Of a stretch of 64,000 nt of DNA, positions 24,455 through 31,722 are shown in pieces. This DNA comes from Paenibacillus sp. MZ04-78.2 (GTDB lineage Bacteria > Bacillota > Bacilli > Paenibacillales > NBRC-103111). Every line of letters starts with the position of its first letter. Positions within the stretch are counted from its first letter, which is position 1. The translations under genes and the position numbers were made by a program. The stretch is taken from contig NZ_JANAVJ010000002.1 of the NCBI RefSeq assembly GCF_024213375.1, positions 62,001-126,000 of the forward strand, written 5' to 3'. The notes beneath the pieces were generated by a model, which did not search any database, had not been told where the DNA came from, and saw nothing but the letters and a program-made list of their open reading frames with translations.

Positions 24455-24687
24455 GTCAAAAATCTCCGATTCCTCGCCCACAATGCACGAAATTTTGACA
24501 AATTAGTGAATTCTAATAAAAAACTAGGAAAATAAATTATGCCATTTTTCCTAAGATGAAGGAAAATGCATTAGATAATAAGAATCTAAGAAATAGTAAT
24601 GAAAATTAAATATTTTTTTCCTAATGCTTAACATATTGATAGTGTTTCGGGAAGTATCCCATTCTACAGAAAAAGAGGAAGATACTT
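24455..24687. other. AT-rich leader region before the diiron-like gene
   Basis: 233 bp with unusually low GC. It holds a TTGACA at about 24495 with no convincing -10 partner at the right distance, several A/T runs and no reading frame. Probably the promoter region of the operon starting at 24688; I cannot place the promoter. Confidence 0.4.
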
Positions 24688-25314
24688 ATGACGCAATCAC
24701 AAGTTGTTGAAACGGTTTCGACGATCATCGCAGAGGAACTTGAGAAAGCAAAAATGTCGAATCCTTTTTTCACCCGATTTCCCGAGAGCGCGCAACCGGA
24801 AAATTTCAAATGGTGCATGCACTTATACCACTTGTCCAAGCATTTTGGAGAGCTTCTTAAGCTGCGCTGGGAACGGTTCCCGGATGTCGGGCACGATGTC
24901 TTTTTCACCCATTACGAGGAAGAGAAGGACCACGCCGAAATGCTCCGCAAATGGATGACGGATTTGGGGCTGGACGACCCCGAACAATCGCATCCGAATT
25001 ATGAGACCGAGGACTTCATTTCGCTCCAGTACCGCGCTGTCAGCTCCATGAGCGAAAATTTGTCGCTGCTTCTTGTGAACAGCACGGCGGAAGGCTACGC
25101 CCACGCCATGTACCTGCATGCCTATGCGATTTTGAAAAAAGCCGGTTTTTCGAATCTGGAGTATTGGGAAATTCACTGCGAGGCGGACGAGGAGCACAGC
25201 AGCGTCTATCATCTCATTCAAGCTATGAACGATAAAGAACTAAAGGAAGCCGAGCATTTGGTTCGATATACGTGCCGTTCGCTCGATATCATGCTCGCGT
25301 CCTGGTTTAAATAG
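24688..25314 (+). CDS. haem-oxygenase-like diiron (HDO / iron-containing redox enzyme) family protein
   Basis: A 208-residue all-helical protein whose spacing of acidic residues and histidines fits the haem-oxygenase-like diiron oxidase superfamily. The first cluster is FTHYEEEKDHAEML (His75, Glu77-79, His82); the second is EIHCEADEEHSSVY (His163, Glu165, Asp167, His170), with Glu135 between them in NSTAEGYAHAMY. Such proteins bind two irons and oxidise fatty acids, amino acids or amines, often in natural-product pathways. TENA/PqqC-like proteins share the fold but lack this full ligand set. Start: ATG after AGAGGAAGA. The gene at 25331 follows after 16 bp, so they form an operon. Substrate unknown. 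Confidence 0.7.
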   Translation: MTQSQVVETVSTIIAEELEKAKMSNPFFTRFPESAQPENFKWCMHLYHLSKHFGELLKLRWERFPDVGHDVFFTHYEEEKDHAEMLRKWMTDLGLDDPEQSHPNYETEDFISLQYRAVSSMSENLSLLLVNSTAEGYAHAMYLHAYAILKKAGFSNLEYWEIHCEADEEHSSVYHLIQAMNDKELKEAEHLVRYTCRSLDIMLASWFK

Positions 25315-25330
25315 GAGGAAGATGATAGAT

Positions 25331-25774
25331 ATGGCATTCGAAGACGCTTTTAAGTATCACATTGACCGCAGGAATCATGTTATGTCGTGGCAGGTACTCG
25401 ATTCGTTGACGGTGGAGGACGCCACCCAAGCAAGCGAGCTGGTTAAAAGCAGCCTTTCTTCGCTGAACGGCGCCAAGCTCCTCGTCGATAACCGTTTCAT
25501 AATCAAGAACGGCCGGCCGGTTGTCTTCTCTCCCGAAGTGAACGCGATCTGGGAGCAGCTTCAGAGCAGCATTTTGTCTCAAGTATCCCAGTGTGCCGTG
25601 CTATGCAGTGGAGCGATTATGAAAATGCAAATGGACCGCATCGCGCGGGCTTCCGGATTTATCGACGTGCTGCAGAGCTTCTGGAACGACGATCCGAGCG
25701 TCATGAAAAAAGAAGCCTACATATTTCTGGGCATTTCGTCCAACGAGCTGATCGACAGGCCCCTTAGCGTTTGA
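25331..25774 (+). CDS. unknown protein, possible SpoIIAA/STAS-like fold (about 147 aa)
   Basis: I do not recognise the family firmly. The pattern HVMSWQVLDSLTVEDATQASELVKSSLSSLNGAKLLVDNR, alternating short strands with helices, followed by QVSQCAVLCSGAIMKMQMDRIARASGF, is like the SpoIIAA-like proteins of unknown function related to STAS domains. The carboxy end FWNDDPSVMKKEAYIFLGI fits that. Two starts are possible: ATG 25322 lies only 3 nt after AGGAGG, ATG 25331 lies 12 nt after it; I chose the latter. It follows the diiron-like gene closely, suggesting a joint role. A strong terminator follows. Confidence 0.7.
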   Translation: MAFEDAFKYHIDRRNHVMSWQVLDSLTVEDATQASELVKSSLSSLNGAKLLVDNRFIIKNGRPVVFSPEVNAIWEQLQSSILSQVSQCAVLCSGAIMKMQMDRIARASGFIDVLQSFWNDDPSVMKKEAYIFLGISSNELIDRPLSV

Positions 25775-25788
25775 GCAGCGGTGTATAT

Positions 25789-25831
25789 AAAGAAGGCCAG
25801 GAACGCTTGACGCGCTTCCCGGCCTTCTTTT
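25789..25831. terminator. bidirectional terminator
   Basis: Arms AAAGAAGGCCAGGAA and its near complement (one mismatch), 11-12 nt loop, T-run on the plus side; lies between convergent genes. Confidence 0.85.
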
Positions 25832-25863
25832 ATTGCTTGTGATCACCTGTTCGATGTTCGCCT

Positions 25864-26508
25864 CTATCCCTTCACTCTCGCCATGGCGAGGCCGTCATAT
25901 GCCGGCAGCAGCACGCCTTCCAGACGCGGGTCGCGCGCCACGCTTTCGTTAAATTGGCGCATCTTCGTCACGGCATTGCCGGACTGCTCGGGATCGGTCG
26001 TCTTGCCGCGCATCAACAGGTTGTCGCCAAGGATGAGCGCGCCCGGCCGGGCCAGCTTGATCGCCCATTCCAAATAATTCGGATAGTTGCCCTTGTCCGC
26101 ATCGATAAAGAACAGGTCGAACCGCCGGCCTTCCGCCGACAGCGCCTCCAGACTGTCCAGCGCCTCGCCGATCCGGTATTCGACCTTGTCGCCAAGCCCC
26201 GCTTCGCGCAAATGCTTGTGCGCCAAGTCCGCATACTCCTGCTTCAGCTCCAGCGATACCAGCTTGCCGCCGGCGGACAAGCCGCGCGCCAAACAAATGC
26301 CGCTGTAGCCGCCTAGTGCCCCGATCTCCAGCACCTGTTCCGCGCGAACGAGCCGCGTGAGCATCGTTAGCAGCCGGCCATACCCCGGCGCGATCGAAAT
26401 TTCCGGCATCCCGTTCTCCCGGATGCCCTCCTTCACCCGCTCAAGCTCCGCATCGGGCTTGAACAAACCTTCCAAATACGCTTCCGCCGATAATGGCATC
26501 TCCGTCAT
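25864..26508 (-). CDS. O-methyltransferase, YrrM/COMT-like
   Basis: A 214-residue cation-dependent class I O-methyltransferase (PF01596). Motif I is VLEIGALGGYSGICLARGL, motif II ends LVSLELKQEYADLAHKHL, and the metal site is FFIDADKGNYPNY followed by LGDNLLMRG: the Asp of IDADK, and Asp-Asn of GDN. Catechols and related vicinal diols are the usual substrates; in Bacillus the homologue YrrM methylates a modified tRNA uridine (5-hydroxyuridine), so a tRNA role is equally possible. ATG at 26508 with GGAGGAAG 9 nt upstream. Divergent from the rRNA methyltransferase gene, which shares its upstream region. Confidence 0.9.
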   Translation of the reverse strand: MTEMPLSAEAYLEGLFKPDAELERVKEGIRENGMPEISIAPGYGRLLTMLTRLVRAEQVLEIGALGGYSGICLARGLSAGGKLVSLELKQEYADLAHKHLREAGLGDKVEYRIGEALDSLEALSAEGRRFDLFFIDADKGNYPNYLEWAIKLARPGALILGDNLLMRGKTTDPEQSGNAVTKMRQFNESVARDPRLEGVLLPAYDGLAMARVKG

Positions 26509-26585
26509 ATCCGTGCTTCCTCCTCCGTTTGGTCCTCGCAGGCGTACGGCTGTACCAATGCTTACATTCGTTCCCGCCGCCGTTG

Positions 26586-26591
26586 TATAAT
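26586..26591 (+). promoter_or_regulatory. -10 element of rRNA methyltransferase gene
   Basis: TATAAT preceded by TTG; a weak TTACAT lies 18 bp upstream (26562-26567). Confidence 0.5.
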
Positions 26592-26648
26592 CGGGGCCAA
26601 TCGCCTATACTAGTTTATTGTATGGCTTTTCCAAGGAGTGAGCAAGCG

Positions 26649-27830
26649 TTGACATCGAACACCATTGAATTGATTGCTACCGCCCCCATGGGCCTCGAAG
26701 CCGTTGTCGCCCGGGAAGTCCGCGACCTGGGATACGATCAGGTGACGGTTGAGAACGGCCGCGTTACGTTTGTCGGAGACGCGCTGGCGATCGCCCGGGC
26801 GAACCTGTGGCTGCGGACCGCCGACCGCGTGCTGGTCAAAATGGGACAATTCCCGGCACGCACCTTCGACGAGCTGTTCGAAGGGGTCAAAGCGCTGCCT
26901 TGGCCGGAATGGATTCCCGAGGATGGCGAGTTTCCGGTCGAAGGACGCTCGCATAAATCTCAGCTGTCCAGCGTTCCCGCCTGCCAAGGCATCGTGAAGA
27001 AAGCCGTCGTCGAAAGCATGAAGCAGCGCTATGGGACCGAATGGTTCCGCGAGACGGGCGGCCGCTTCGTCATTGAAGTCGCGCTGTTGAACGATATCGC
27101 GACGATTACGCTGGATACGACGGGGCCCGGGCTGCACAAGCGCGGTTACCGCAAGCTGGTCACCGAAGCGCCGCTGAAGGAAACGATGGCGGCAGCCATG
27201 ATCCTGCTCAGCCGCTGGCAGCCGGAGCGTCCGCTATACGATCCGTTCTGCGGCTCCGGAACGATCCCGGTCGAAGCGGCCATGATCGGCTGGAATCTGG
27301 CGCCGGGCCTGAGACGCAGCTTCAATGCGGAGGCGTGGCCACTCGTCCCTGAGTCCTTGTGGCAGGAAGCGCGCGAAGAGGCCTACGATCTCGTGCGCGA
27401 CGACGTGCCGCTGCAAATCGCCGGCTCGGACATCGACCGCAGCGCGATCGAGGTTGCCCAAGCGTCGGCCAAAGCGGCCGGACTGGCCAAGGAGCTCAGC
27501 TTGCAGACGCTGCCGGTGGCCAAAGCACGGCCCCAAGGGGATTACGGCTGCATCATTACAAACCCGCCTTACGGCGAACGGCTTGGCGACCGGAGCGAAG
27601 CAGAACGCGCCGTCCGCGATTTCGGACACTTGTATTCGCAGCTCCCCACCTGGTCCGCTTTTGTCCTGACCCCGGCCAAGCAGTTCGAGCACTACATGAA
27701 CCGGCCGGCAGACAAGAAGCGGAAGCTGTTTAACGGACGGATCGAATGCCAATTGTACCAATACTTCGCACCAGGCGGCCTATACGCATGGCGCAAGGAT
27801 CAGGCGGCGAACCCAAGCCCTGAGCGGTAA
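26649..27830 (+). CDS. THUMP-domain RNA methyltransferase, RlmL/YpsC type
   Basis: A 393-residue guanine-N2 methyltransferase acting on 23S rRNA. TTG start at 26649 follows AAGGAG; an ATG at 26622 precedes the binding site and is less likely. The amino-terminal half is a ferredoxin-like plus THUMP RNA-binding module (IELIATAPMGLEAVVAREVRDLGY... ending VSDIATITLDTTG-like VALLNDIATITLDTTGPGLHKRGYR). The catalytic domain has DPFCGSGTIPVEAAMIG (SAM-binding) and ITNPPYGERLG (the N-P-P-Y catalytic motif). Length fits YpsC of B. subtilis. Expected to modify the large subunit during assembly. A terminator hairpin follows at 27850. Confidence 0.93.
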   Translation: MTSNTIELIATAPMGLEAVVAREVRDLGYDQVTVENGRVTFVGDALAIARANLWLRTADRVLVKMGQFPARTFDELFEGVKALPWPEWIPEDGEFPVEGRSHKSQLSSVPACQGIVKKAVVESMKQRYGTEWFRETGGRFVIEVALLNDIATITLDTTGPGLHKRGYRKLVTEAPLKETMAAAMILLSRWQPERPLYDPFCGSGTIPVEAAMIGWNLAPGLRRSFNAEAWPLVPESLWQEAREEAYDLVRDDVPLQIAGSDIDRSAIEVAQASAKAAGLAKELSLQTLPVAKARPQGDYGCIITNPPYGERLGDRSEAERAVRDFGHLYSQLPTWSAFVLTPAKQFEHYMNRPADKKRKLFNGRIECQLYQYFAPGGLYAWRKDQAANPSPER

Positions 27831-27849
27831 GCTCAGGGCAAACAGCAAA

Positions 27850-27904
27850 AAATCCTTACGAGACCGGAGCGCTGATTCAGCTTGGGCCTTGTAAGGATTT
27901 ATTT
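27850..27904. terminator. bidirectional terminator
   Basis: 10-bp arms AAATCCTTAC/GTAAGGATTT flanked by A-rich and T-rich ends; between convergent genes. Confidence 0.75.
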
Positions 27905-27917
27905 CGATTCGTTCGCT

Positions 27918-28727
27918 CTAATCCTCGACGCGGGGACGGGCCGGGTCGCAGAGGGGCTCTGTGTACTCTGATGTTTGAGCAAGCTTTGTCAAGTAGTAGC
28001 ATTCCTCGCGGGACATATGATCGGCCATCAAAGGCGACAAGGTCCCGAGCGCCTGCTTGCTAAGCCGAAGCTCCTCCAGCTCCCGCAGAAACTGCATGAA
28101 CAGCGCCATCTCAAGCTCTACGTCTTTGCCGAAACGCGTCAAAGCCGGAAACTTTCTCAGGTTTGCGCGCAAATAGCCGGCCAGCTCGACCGCTTTCAAA
28201 TAAAACTCGCGAAAATGCTGATCGAACGTCCGGGCCAGCTCGGTCAAACGCGATTCCGCCATATCGAGATCACCTGCAATCGAGCTCGCATGCCCGTACG
28301 CGTCCTGCAGCCAAACCAGATGATGATGCAGCTCATGGAACACCGGGGCCGGTTGACCGGAAAGCAGACTCCCCAGCACTCGCAAATATTCCTCCGCCTC
28401 GTTCACCATATGGCTAAAAAACGAAGCCGATAGCCCTATCCTTATCTTCCCGATCAACTGCCTCTGCAGCAGATGCAGCTTGAAGCTGCGCAATTGCTGC
28501 GTCAAGCGGTAAGCTTCCCGCGTAATCTCGCTTAGCCGCTCGCGCTCTTGCGTATTATGGGCCTGATGAAGCAGCCCGTCGAAGGCTGCGATCATCGTCC
28601 GGGCCCGCGTTACCTCTTCGGATTCGTCCGCAGACAGCGAATCTTTAATAAACCGGGCATGATCCCCCATCACCTGCAGCCAGAACCGGTGTTCGAACGC
28701 CGCGGATGTCTCGAAATCCGTTACCAT
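27918..28727 (-). CDS. DUF2935 protein, putative metal-binding helical bundle
   Basis: About 269 residues, all helix. It opens with FEHRFWLQVMGDHARFIKDSL, the conserved DUF2935 start, and the second half repeats the pattern less strictly (VELEMALFMQFLRELEELRL ... LMADHMSREECYYL). His and Glu pairs at equivalent positions in the two halves, including HxxxF, ExxH-like HELHHHLVWL and MADHMSREE, suggest an iron or similar metal site like haemerythrin. Spore-formers often carry one or more copies, and some are spore associated. Start at 28727 follows GGGAGG; an ATG 13 codons upstream (28766) has no binding site. Function unknown. Confidence 0.8.
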   Translation of the reverse strand: MVTDFETSAAFEHRFWLQVMGDHARFIKDSLSADESEEVTRARTMIAAFDGLLHQAHNTQERERLSEITREAYRLTQQLRSFKLHLLQRQLIGKIRIGLSASFFSHMVNEAEEYLRVLGSLLSGQPAPVFHELHHHLVWLQDAYGHASSIAGDLDMAESRLTELARTFDQHFREFYLKAVELAGYLRANLRKFPALTRFGKDVELEMALFMQFLRELEELRLSKQALGTLSPLMADHMSREECYYLTKLAQTSEYTEPLCDPARPRVED

Positions 28728-28844
28728 CCCTGTCCCTGCCTCCCCATCGGCCGATGAAGCCGTCATGTGCTACAAGTATCGTATGCACCGCGACCGGGGC
28801 AAGTGCCTATTGGGGAACAAAAAATCGGGATCGGCTAGCGGTTG

Positions 28845-29150
28845 CTAGGCGTGACGAAGATCCTGCGCCCGGCAGCTCCAATAATCGAAGAGAGACATGA
28901 AGACTTCATTGTCCGCTTCACACCGCACGGAAAGCTTCACTTCGCCGCGCCAATAAAATGTAATGACCTGCCGGCTGCGCCCTTTGACCATTTCCACGTC
29001 CCAGCAAGAGGAAGCGAGCTCGTACACCTCGCGATTGATGAACATTTTCGGGCCTTCGCTCGACAAAAAGACGCCGACGAAATCGTTGCCCACTTTGGTA
29101 TAGAAGCCTTGCTTCGTCATGATGCTCCGTCCTTGGCTCTGATCTGCCAT
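28845..29150 (-). CDS. unknown 101-residue protein under cyclic-di-GMP riboswitch
   Basis: Start at 29150 with AAAGGAG 9 nt upstream; the frame stays open to 29372 only through the riboswitch. The protein begins MADQSQGRSIMTKQGFYTKV and has a compact, mainly strand-like pattern (NDFVGVFLSSEGPKMFINREVYELASS, then SRQVITFYWRGEVKLSVRCEAD) ending with a helix FMSLFDYWSC. It has four Cys residues but no recognised metal motif; no signal peptide. I do not recognise the family. Its expression is almost surely set by cyclic-di-GMP through the leader at 29176-29335, so it may belong to a surface-attachment or motility switch. A diguanylate cyclase is encoded 16 kb away. Confidence 0.8.
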   Translation of the reverse strand: MADQSQGRSIMTKQGFYTKVGNDFVGVFLSSEGPKMFINREVYELASSCWDVEMVKGRSRQVITFYWRGEVKLSVRCEADNEVFMSLFDYWSCRAQDLRHA

Positions 29151-29175
29151 CCGTTCTCGCTCCTTTATATGCAAA

Positions 29176-29208
29176 CAAAAAGACTCTCCGCTAACGGTAC
29201 GGGAGTCC
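29176..29208 (-). terminator. riboswitch terminator
   Basis: On the minus strand GACTCCCG... pairs with ...CGGAGAGTC (hairpin 29207-29182), followed by T5. Lies between aptamer and gene, as an expression platform. Confidence 0.8.
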
Positions 29209-29224
29209 GCATCTATCATCGCGC

Positions 29225-29335
29225 GTCTCCGTGCCATCGGTACACTGGCTGGCATCACGCAACCCGGCGCCTTAGCCTCTAAAGCTAAAGCTTTGCGCTC
29301 GCGGGCTTTCGCCCGGTTTGCCTCTATCGAGCACG
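29225..29335 (-). ncRNA. cyclic-di-GMP-I (GEMM) riboswitch
   Basis: Reading the minus strand the conserved GEMM blocks appear in order: GGCAAACC (29322-29315), a GAAA-capped hairpin GGGCGAAAGCCC, CGCAAAGC (about 29297-29290), a second stem with GGCTAAGG, and CCAGTGTACCG (29248-29238) in place of the consensus CCAGGUUACCG. These are the two coaxial stems and ligand-binding junction of the class I aptamer. A terminator follows at 29207-29182 and then the gene at 29150. The distance and order match known transcriptional GEMM switches. Whether ligand turns the gene on or off depends on whether the 3' aptamer strand competes with the terminator; I cannot decide. Confidence 0.85.
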
Positions 29336-29425
29336 CTCGAAAATTGTCTTTTTGTGTATGATTGAATCTCATCTCTTAGGATAAAAGATCAACCCTGCAA
29401 TATACATAGTTCTTATGAACTATTT

Positions 29426-30658
29426 TCATGGATTTTCATGTGAATTATGACACATTCTAGATACTTGCTGGCCTTTCCAATAAAAATAAATTCCTGCCAC
29501 CGTAACGGCAGCCATGACGGAGAACAGCGGACCGCCTCCCCATGACGACAAAAGCACGCCGCCCGCCAAGGGACCGATAAAATGCCCGAGATTCGTAAAC
29601 GACTGCGCGCCGAAATACGTGCCTCGCATTCCTTCCGGCGCCAACCGGTCGATCAGCATGTTCGTTGCCGGAAAATTCAGCGCTTCCCCGATCGTGAACA
29701 GCACCATGGAGATCATAAACCCGATCCAGCCGGTAGAGACCGCAAAGCCGATATCCCCGAGCGCAAACATGAGACCGCCTACCACAATCGCAGCCATCGG
29801 ACCGCGGCTTTCGAACATTTTCGACAGCGGCACCTGCAACAGGACGACCGTCACCGCATTGACCGTCATCAGCAGCGCGAACAGCGTCGCCCCGTCGGCT
29901 ACGCTTTGCTGCACATACTGCGACAGAGTGGACATCATCTGCGAATAACCGATCGCGGCGATGATTCCGCCGGCAATGTAATAACGGAATACGCGATCGC
30001 TCGCGATGATCCGCCATGCCGAGCGAACCGTCACTCCGCTGCGGCGCTCGCCCTCGATCTGACGAATGCCGAAAGCGTGAAGCAGCGCATAGAGCAAAGC
30101 GGCATAGATCAAATAAACGAAGGCCGTGATCAGAAACGGCAGCCAGGCTTCGAACATGCCGAAGTAAGCGCCGAGCAGCGGTCCGACGGCTACGCCGACA
30201 TTGATCGCAAGATAACGCATCGTGAAGACGTTAAGCCGCTTTTCTTTCACCGTCACGTCAGCCATCAGCGCTTGCGATACCGGTTCGTAAAGCGAACGGC
30301 AGAGCCCGTTCAGCATATTGAACAGCATGAAGAGCAGCGGCGCTTTGGCAAGCGCAAAGCCGGCGAAGACGATCACCCAGCCGGTCAAGGCAATCATCAT
30401 GATGAACTTGCGCCCCAGGCGATCCGACAAAGTTCCGCCGACGAAGCCGCCCGCCATGCCGGCAAGCGAGCCGATGCCGATGATTGCGCCGATCATGATC
30501 GGATGCAGCCCCGACTCCCGAGACAAATAAATGGCCAGAAACGGCATGCTCATGGACGAAGCGATCCGCGCCAGGGCGGTTCCCACGAGCAGCACATGCA
30601 CGATCGGATGATACTCGCGTAAGAAATGAAGCAATCGAGACTTTACAGTTGCGAACAT
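29426..30658 (-). CDS. MFS exporter, 410 aa
   Basis: A 12-helix MFS protein of the MdtH/DHA1-like type. Loop 2-3 motif GGTLSDRLGRKFIMM, the second-half counterpart VPLSKMFESRGPMAAIV, and an intracellular PVSQALMADVTVKEKRLNVF loop are clear; the amino end FLREYHPIVHVLLVGTALARIASSMSMPFLAIYL is typical of this group. Start: ATG 30658 after GAGAAGG at 9 nt. A -10 TATAAT on the minus strand lies at 30742-30737, about 80 bp upstream, with no obvious -35. It precedes the cyclic-di-GMP riboswitch transcript on the same strand, but a 90-bp gap and a start inside the gap argue for separate units. Substrate unknown. Confidence 0.92.
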   Translation of the reverse strand: MFATVKSRLLHFLREYHPIVHVLLVGTALARIASSMSMPFLAIYLSRESGLHPIMIGAIIGIGSLAGMAGGFVGGTLSDRLGRKFIMMIALTGWVIVFAGFALAKAPLLFMLFNMLNGLCRSLYEPVSQALMADVTVKEKRLNVFTMRYLAINVGVAVGPLLGAYFGMFEAWLPFLITAFVYLIYAALLYALLHAFGIRQIEGERRSGVTVRSAWRIIASDRVFRYYIAGGIIAAIGYSQMMSTLSQYVQQSVADGATLFALLMTVNAVTVVLLQVPLSKMFESRGPMAAIVVGGLMFALGDIGFAVSTGWIGFMISMVLFTIGEALNFPATNMLIDRLAPEGMRGTYFGAQSFTNLGHFIGPLAGGVLLSSWGGGPLFSVMAAVTVAGIYFYWKGQQVSRMCHNSHENP

Positions 30659-30775
30659 CGTGCCGACCTTCTCTCCATATAACTCCTGGCGTTATTAACC
30701 TTAGGTAAAATAAACCATAGAGCGAAACTGGATTTCATTATACAGCAATCGGTCGAGCCTGCCCAGTCATTCGGC

Positions 30776-30814
30776 AAAAAAAAGCCTCCCGTTCGCAAGC
30801 TGCGCCAGGAGGCT
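30776..30814 (-). terminator. terminator after yuzB-like gene
   Basis: Arms AGCCTCC/GGAGGCT; on the minus strand T7-8 follows directly. Confidence 0.85.
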
Positions 30815-30820
30815 CGTCCG

Positions 30821-31048
30821 TCATTTCTTCTTAATATACTTGCTCGCTTTCTCGATCGCTTCGTCTTCCGTCGCGCCGGTTACGTACCGGCCGTTAATAT
30901 AAATGAAGGCAAACCGCGAGCACGGGCCGCAATAGGACTTGCAGCCGACCTTGATGTCGGTGTCAGGCGCCAGCTTCTGCAGCTTCGACAGCGCGGTTTT
31001 CATTTTCATATGCTTACATTTGTCACAGATGCGAATATCGTTGGCCAT
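30821..31048 (-). CDS. yuzB: YuzB-like protein (DUF1450)
   Basis: A 75-residue small Cys-rich protein of the DUF1450/YuzB family. Cysteines are arranged as RICDKCKHM near the start and KVGCKSYCGPCSRFAFIYING in the middle, i.e. C-x2-C and C-x3-C-x2-C, a thioredoxin-like [2Fe-2S] ferredoxin-type pattern. GATEDEAIEKASKYIKK closes the protein as in the family. Start: ATG 31048 after AAAGGAT. The next gene upstream (31085) is an A-type-like protein with 36 bp between them, so both may act in iron-sulfur chemistry, but this is inference. Confidence 0.88.
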   Translation of the reverse strand: MANDIRICDKCKHMKMKTALSKLQKLAPDTDIKVGCKSYCGPCSRFAFIYINGRYVTGATEDEAIEKASKYIKKK

Positions 31049-31084
31049 GCGGAGTTATCCTTTCTGAGGCAGCCGGAAGGCGGA

Positions 31085-31387
31085 TTAATGGTCGCCGTGG
31101 TTGCCTTTGCTCGGATTGGTGACCGCAAAGCCTTCCTCCGGCAAATAGAAGTAGTCGACGCGCACGCCGTCCAACAGCGGCTCGTCCTTCTGCAAAATAA
31201 CATCGATCCCGCTGTCGGTGGCTACGACCACGTCATTTTCCGTAGGCGTGTCCATTCCGAGTCCGTAGTGCGCATGATCGCCGTGCTTGTGTGTTACATA
31301 TACGCGAAGCTTCAAATCTTTGTTTTCCTCTTGTTCCATCTCGGCCAAAAGCATCTTCGCCGCATTGCGCGAAATCTTGCATTTCAT
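31085..31387 (-). CDS. HesB/IscA-fold protein lacking the usual cysteines
   Basis: About 100 residues in the A-type carrier fold: MKCKISRNAAKMLLAEMEQEENKDLKLRVYV matches the amino half of HesB-like proteins, and VVVATDSGIDVILQKDEPLLDGVRVDYFY is the family's core, with GFAVTNPSKGNHG at the end. True carriers have Cys in G-x-C and C-G-C-G near the end; here these positions hold no Cys. So it is a member of the Cys-less group annotated as HesB/YadR/YfhF in Bacillus, with no proven carrier function. Start at 31387, with an alternative four codons upstream (31399). Same operon as yuzB. Confidence 0.8.
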   Translation of the reverse strand: MKCKISRNAAKMLLAEMEQEENKDLKLRVYVTHKHGDHAHYGLGMDTPTENDVVVATDSGIDVILQKDEPLLDGVRVDYFYLPEEGFAVTNPSKGNHGDH

Positions 31388-31491
31388 GTCCAGGCACATC
31401 TCCCACTATGAAGCATTTTCCCCTTATTGTATATAAACCCGGGAATGAAAGCAACTTTCCGCAGCCGGTTCACAAATGCTGGTAAGAAGCC

Positions 31492-31524
31492 GTTCATTTC
31501 TGATATGATTACACATATATGAAC
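31492..31524. promoter_or_regulatory. interrupted inverted repeat upstream of the HxlR relic
   Basis: GTTCAT (31492-31497) and ATGAAC (31519-31524) separated by 21 bp, 34 bp before the relic's start. May be the old operator; weak evidence. Confidence 0.3.
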
Positions 31525-31557
31525 TCACGCACAAAGGGAAAGCGAGGAGACAGCGAG

Positions 31558-31722
31558 ATGTCATTGACGGAAAGGCAAACAAAACAGCCGGTTCACATCG
31601 AATGCTTGATTGAGAAACGCTTGATGTGATTGGCGGCCATCAGCCCCAACTCGCTGACAGACACCTTGCGCCACTTGGAGGAAAACGGCGCTGACCCACT
31701 AAAATTCCGAGGTGACCTATGA
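31558..31722 (+). pseudogene. HxlR-type regulator remnant with frameshift and deletions
   Basis: An ATG after CGAGGAGAC opens a frame that reads MSLTERQTKQPVHIECLIEK, then stops at TGA (31627). In the next frame the same DNA reads LDVIGG, so C-x-IEK plus LDVIGG gives the start of an HxlR family winged-helix domain (usually C-P-x-E-x-x-L-x-x-I-G-G-K-W) broken by one missing base. Immediately after, in the first frame, ISPNSLTDTLRHLEENG appears, the recognition-helix region of HxlR proteins, which normally lies about 30 residues later, and then a short unrelated end. Its final TGA overlaps the ATG of the next gene (ATGA). I infer a gene reduced by a frameshift and at least one internal deletion; normal length is about 110 residues. 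Confidence 0.65.
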
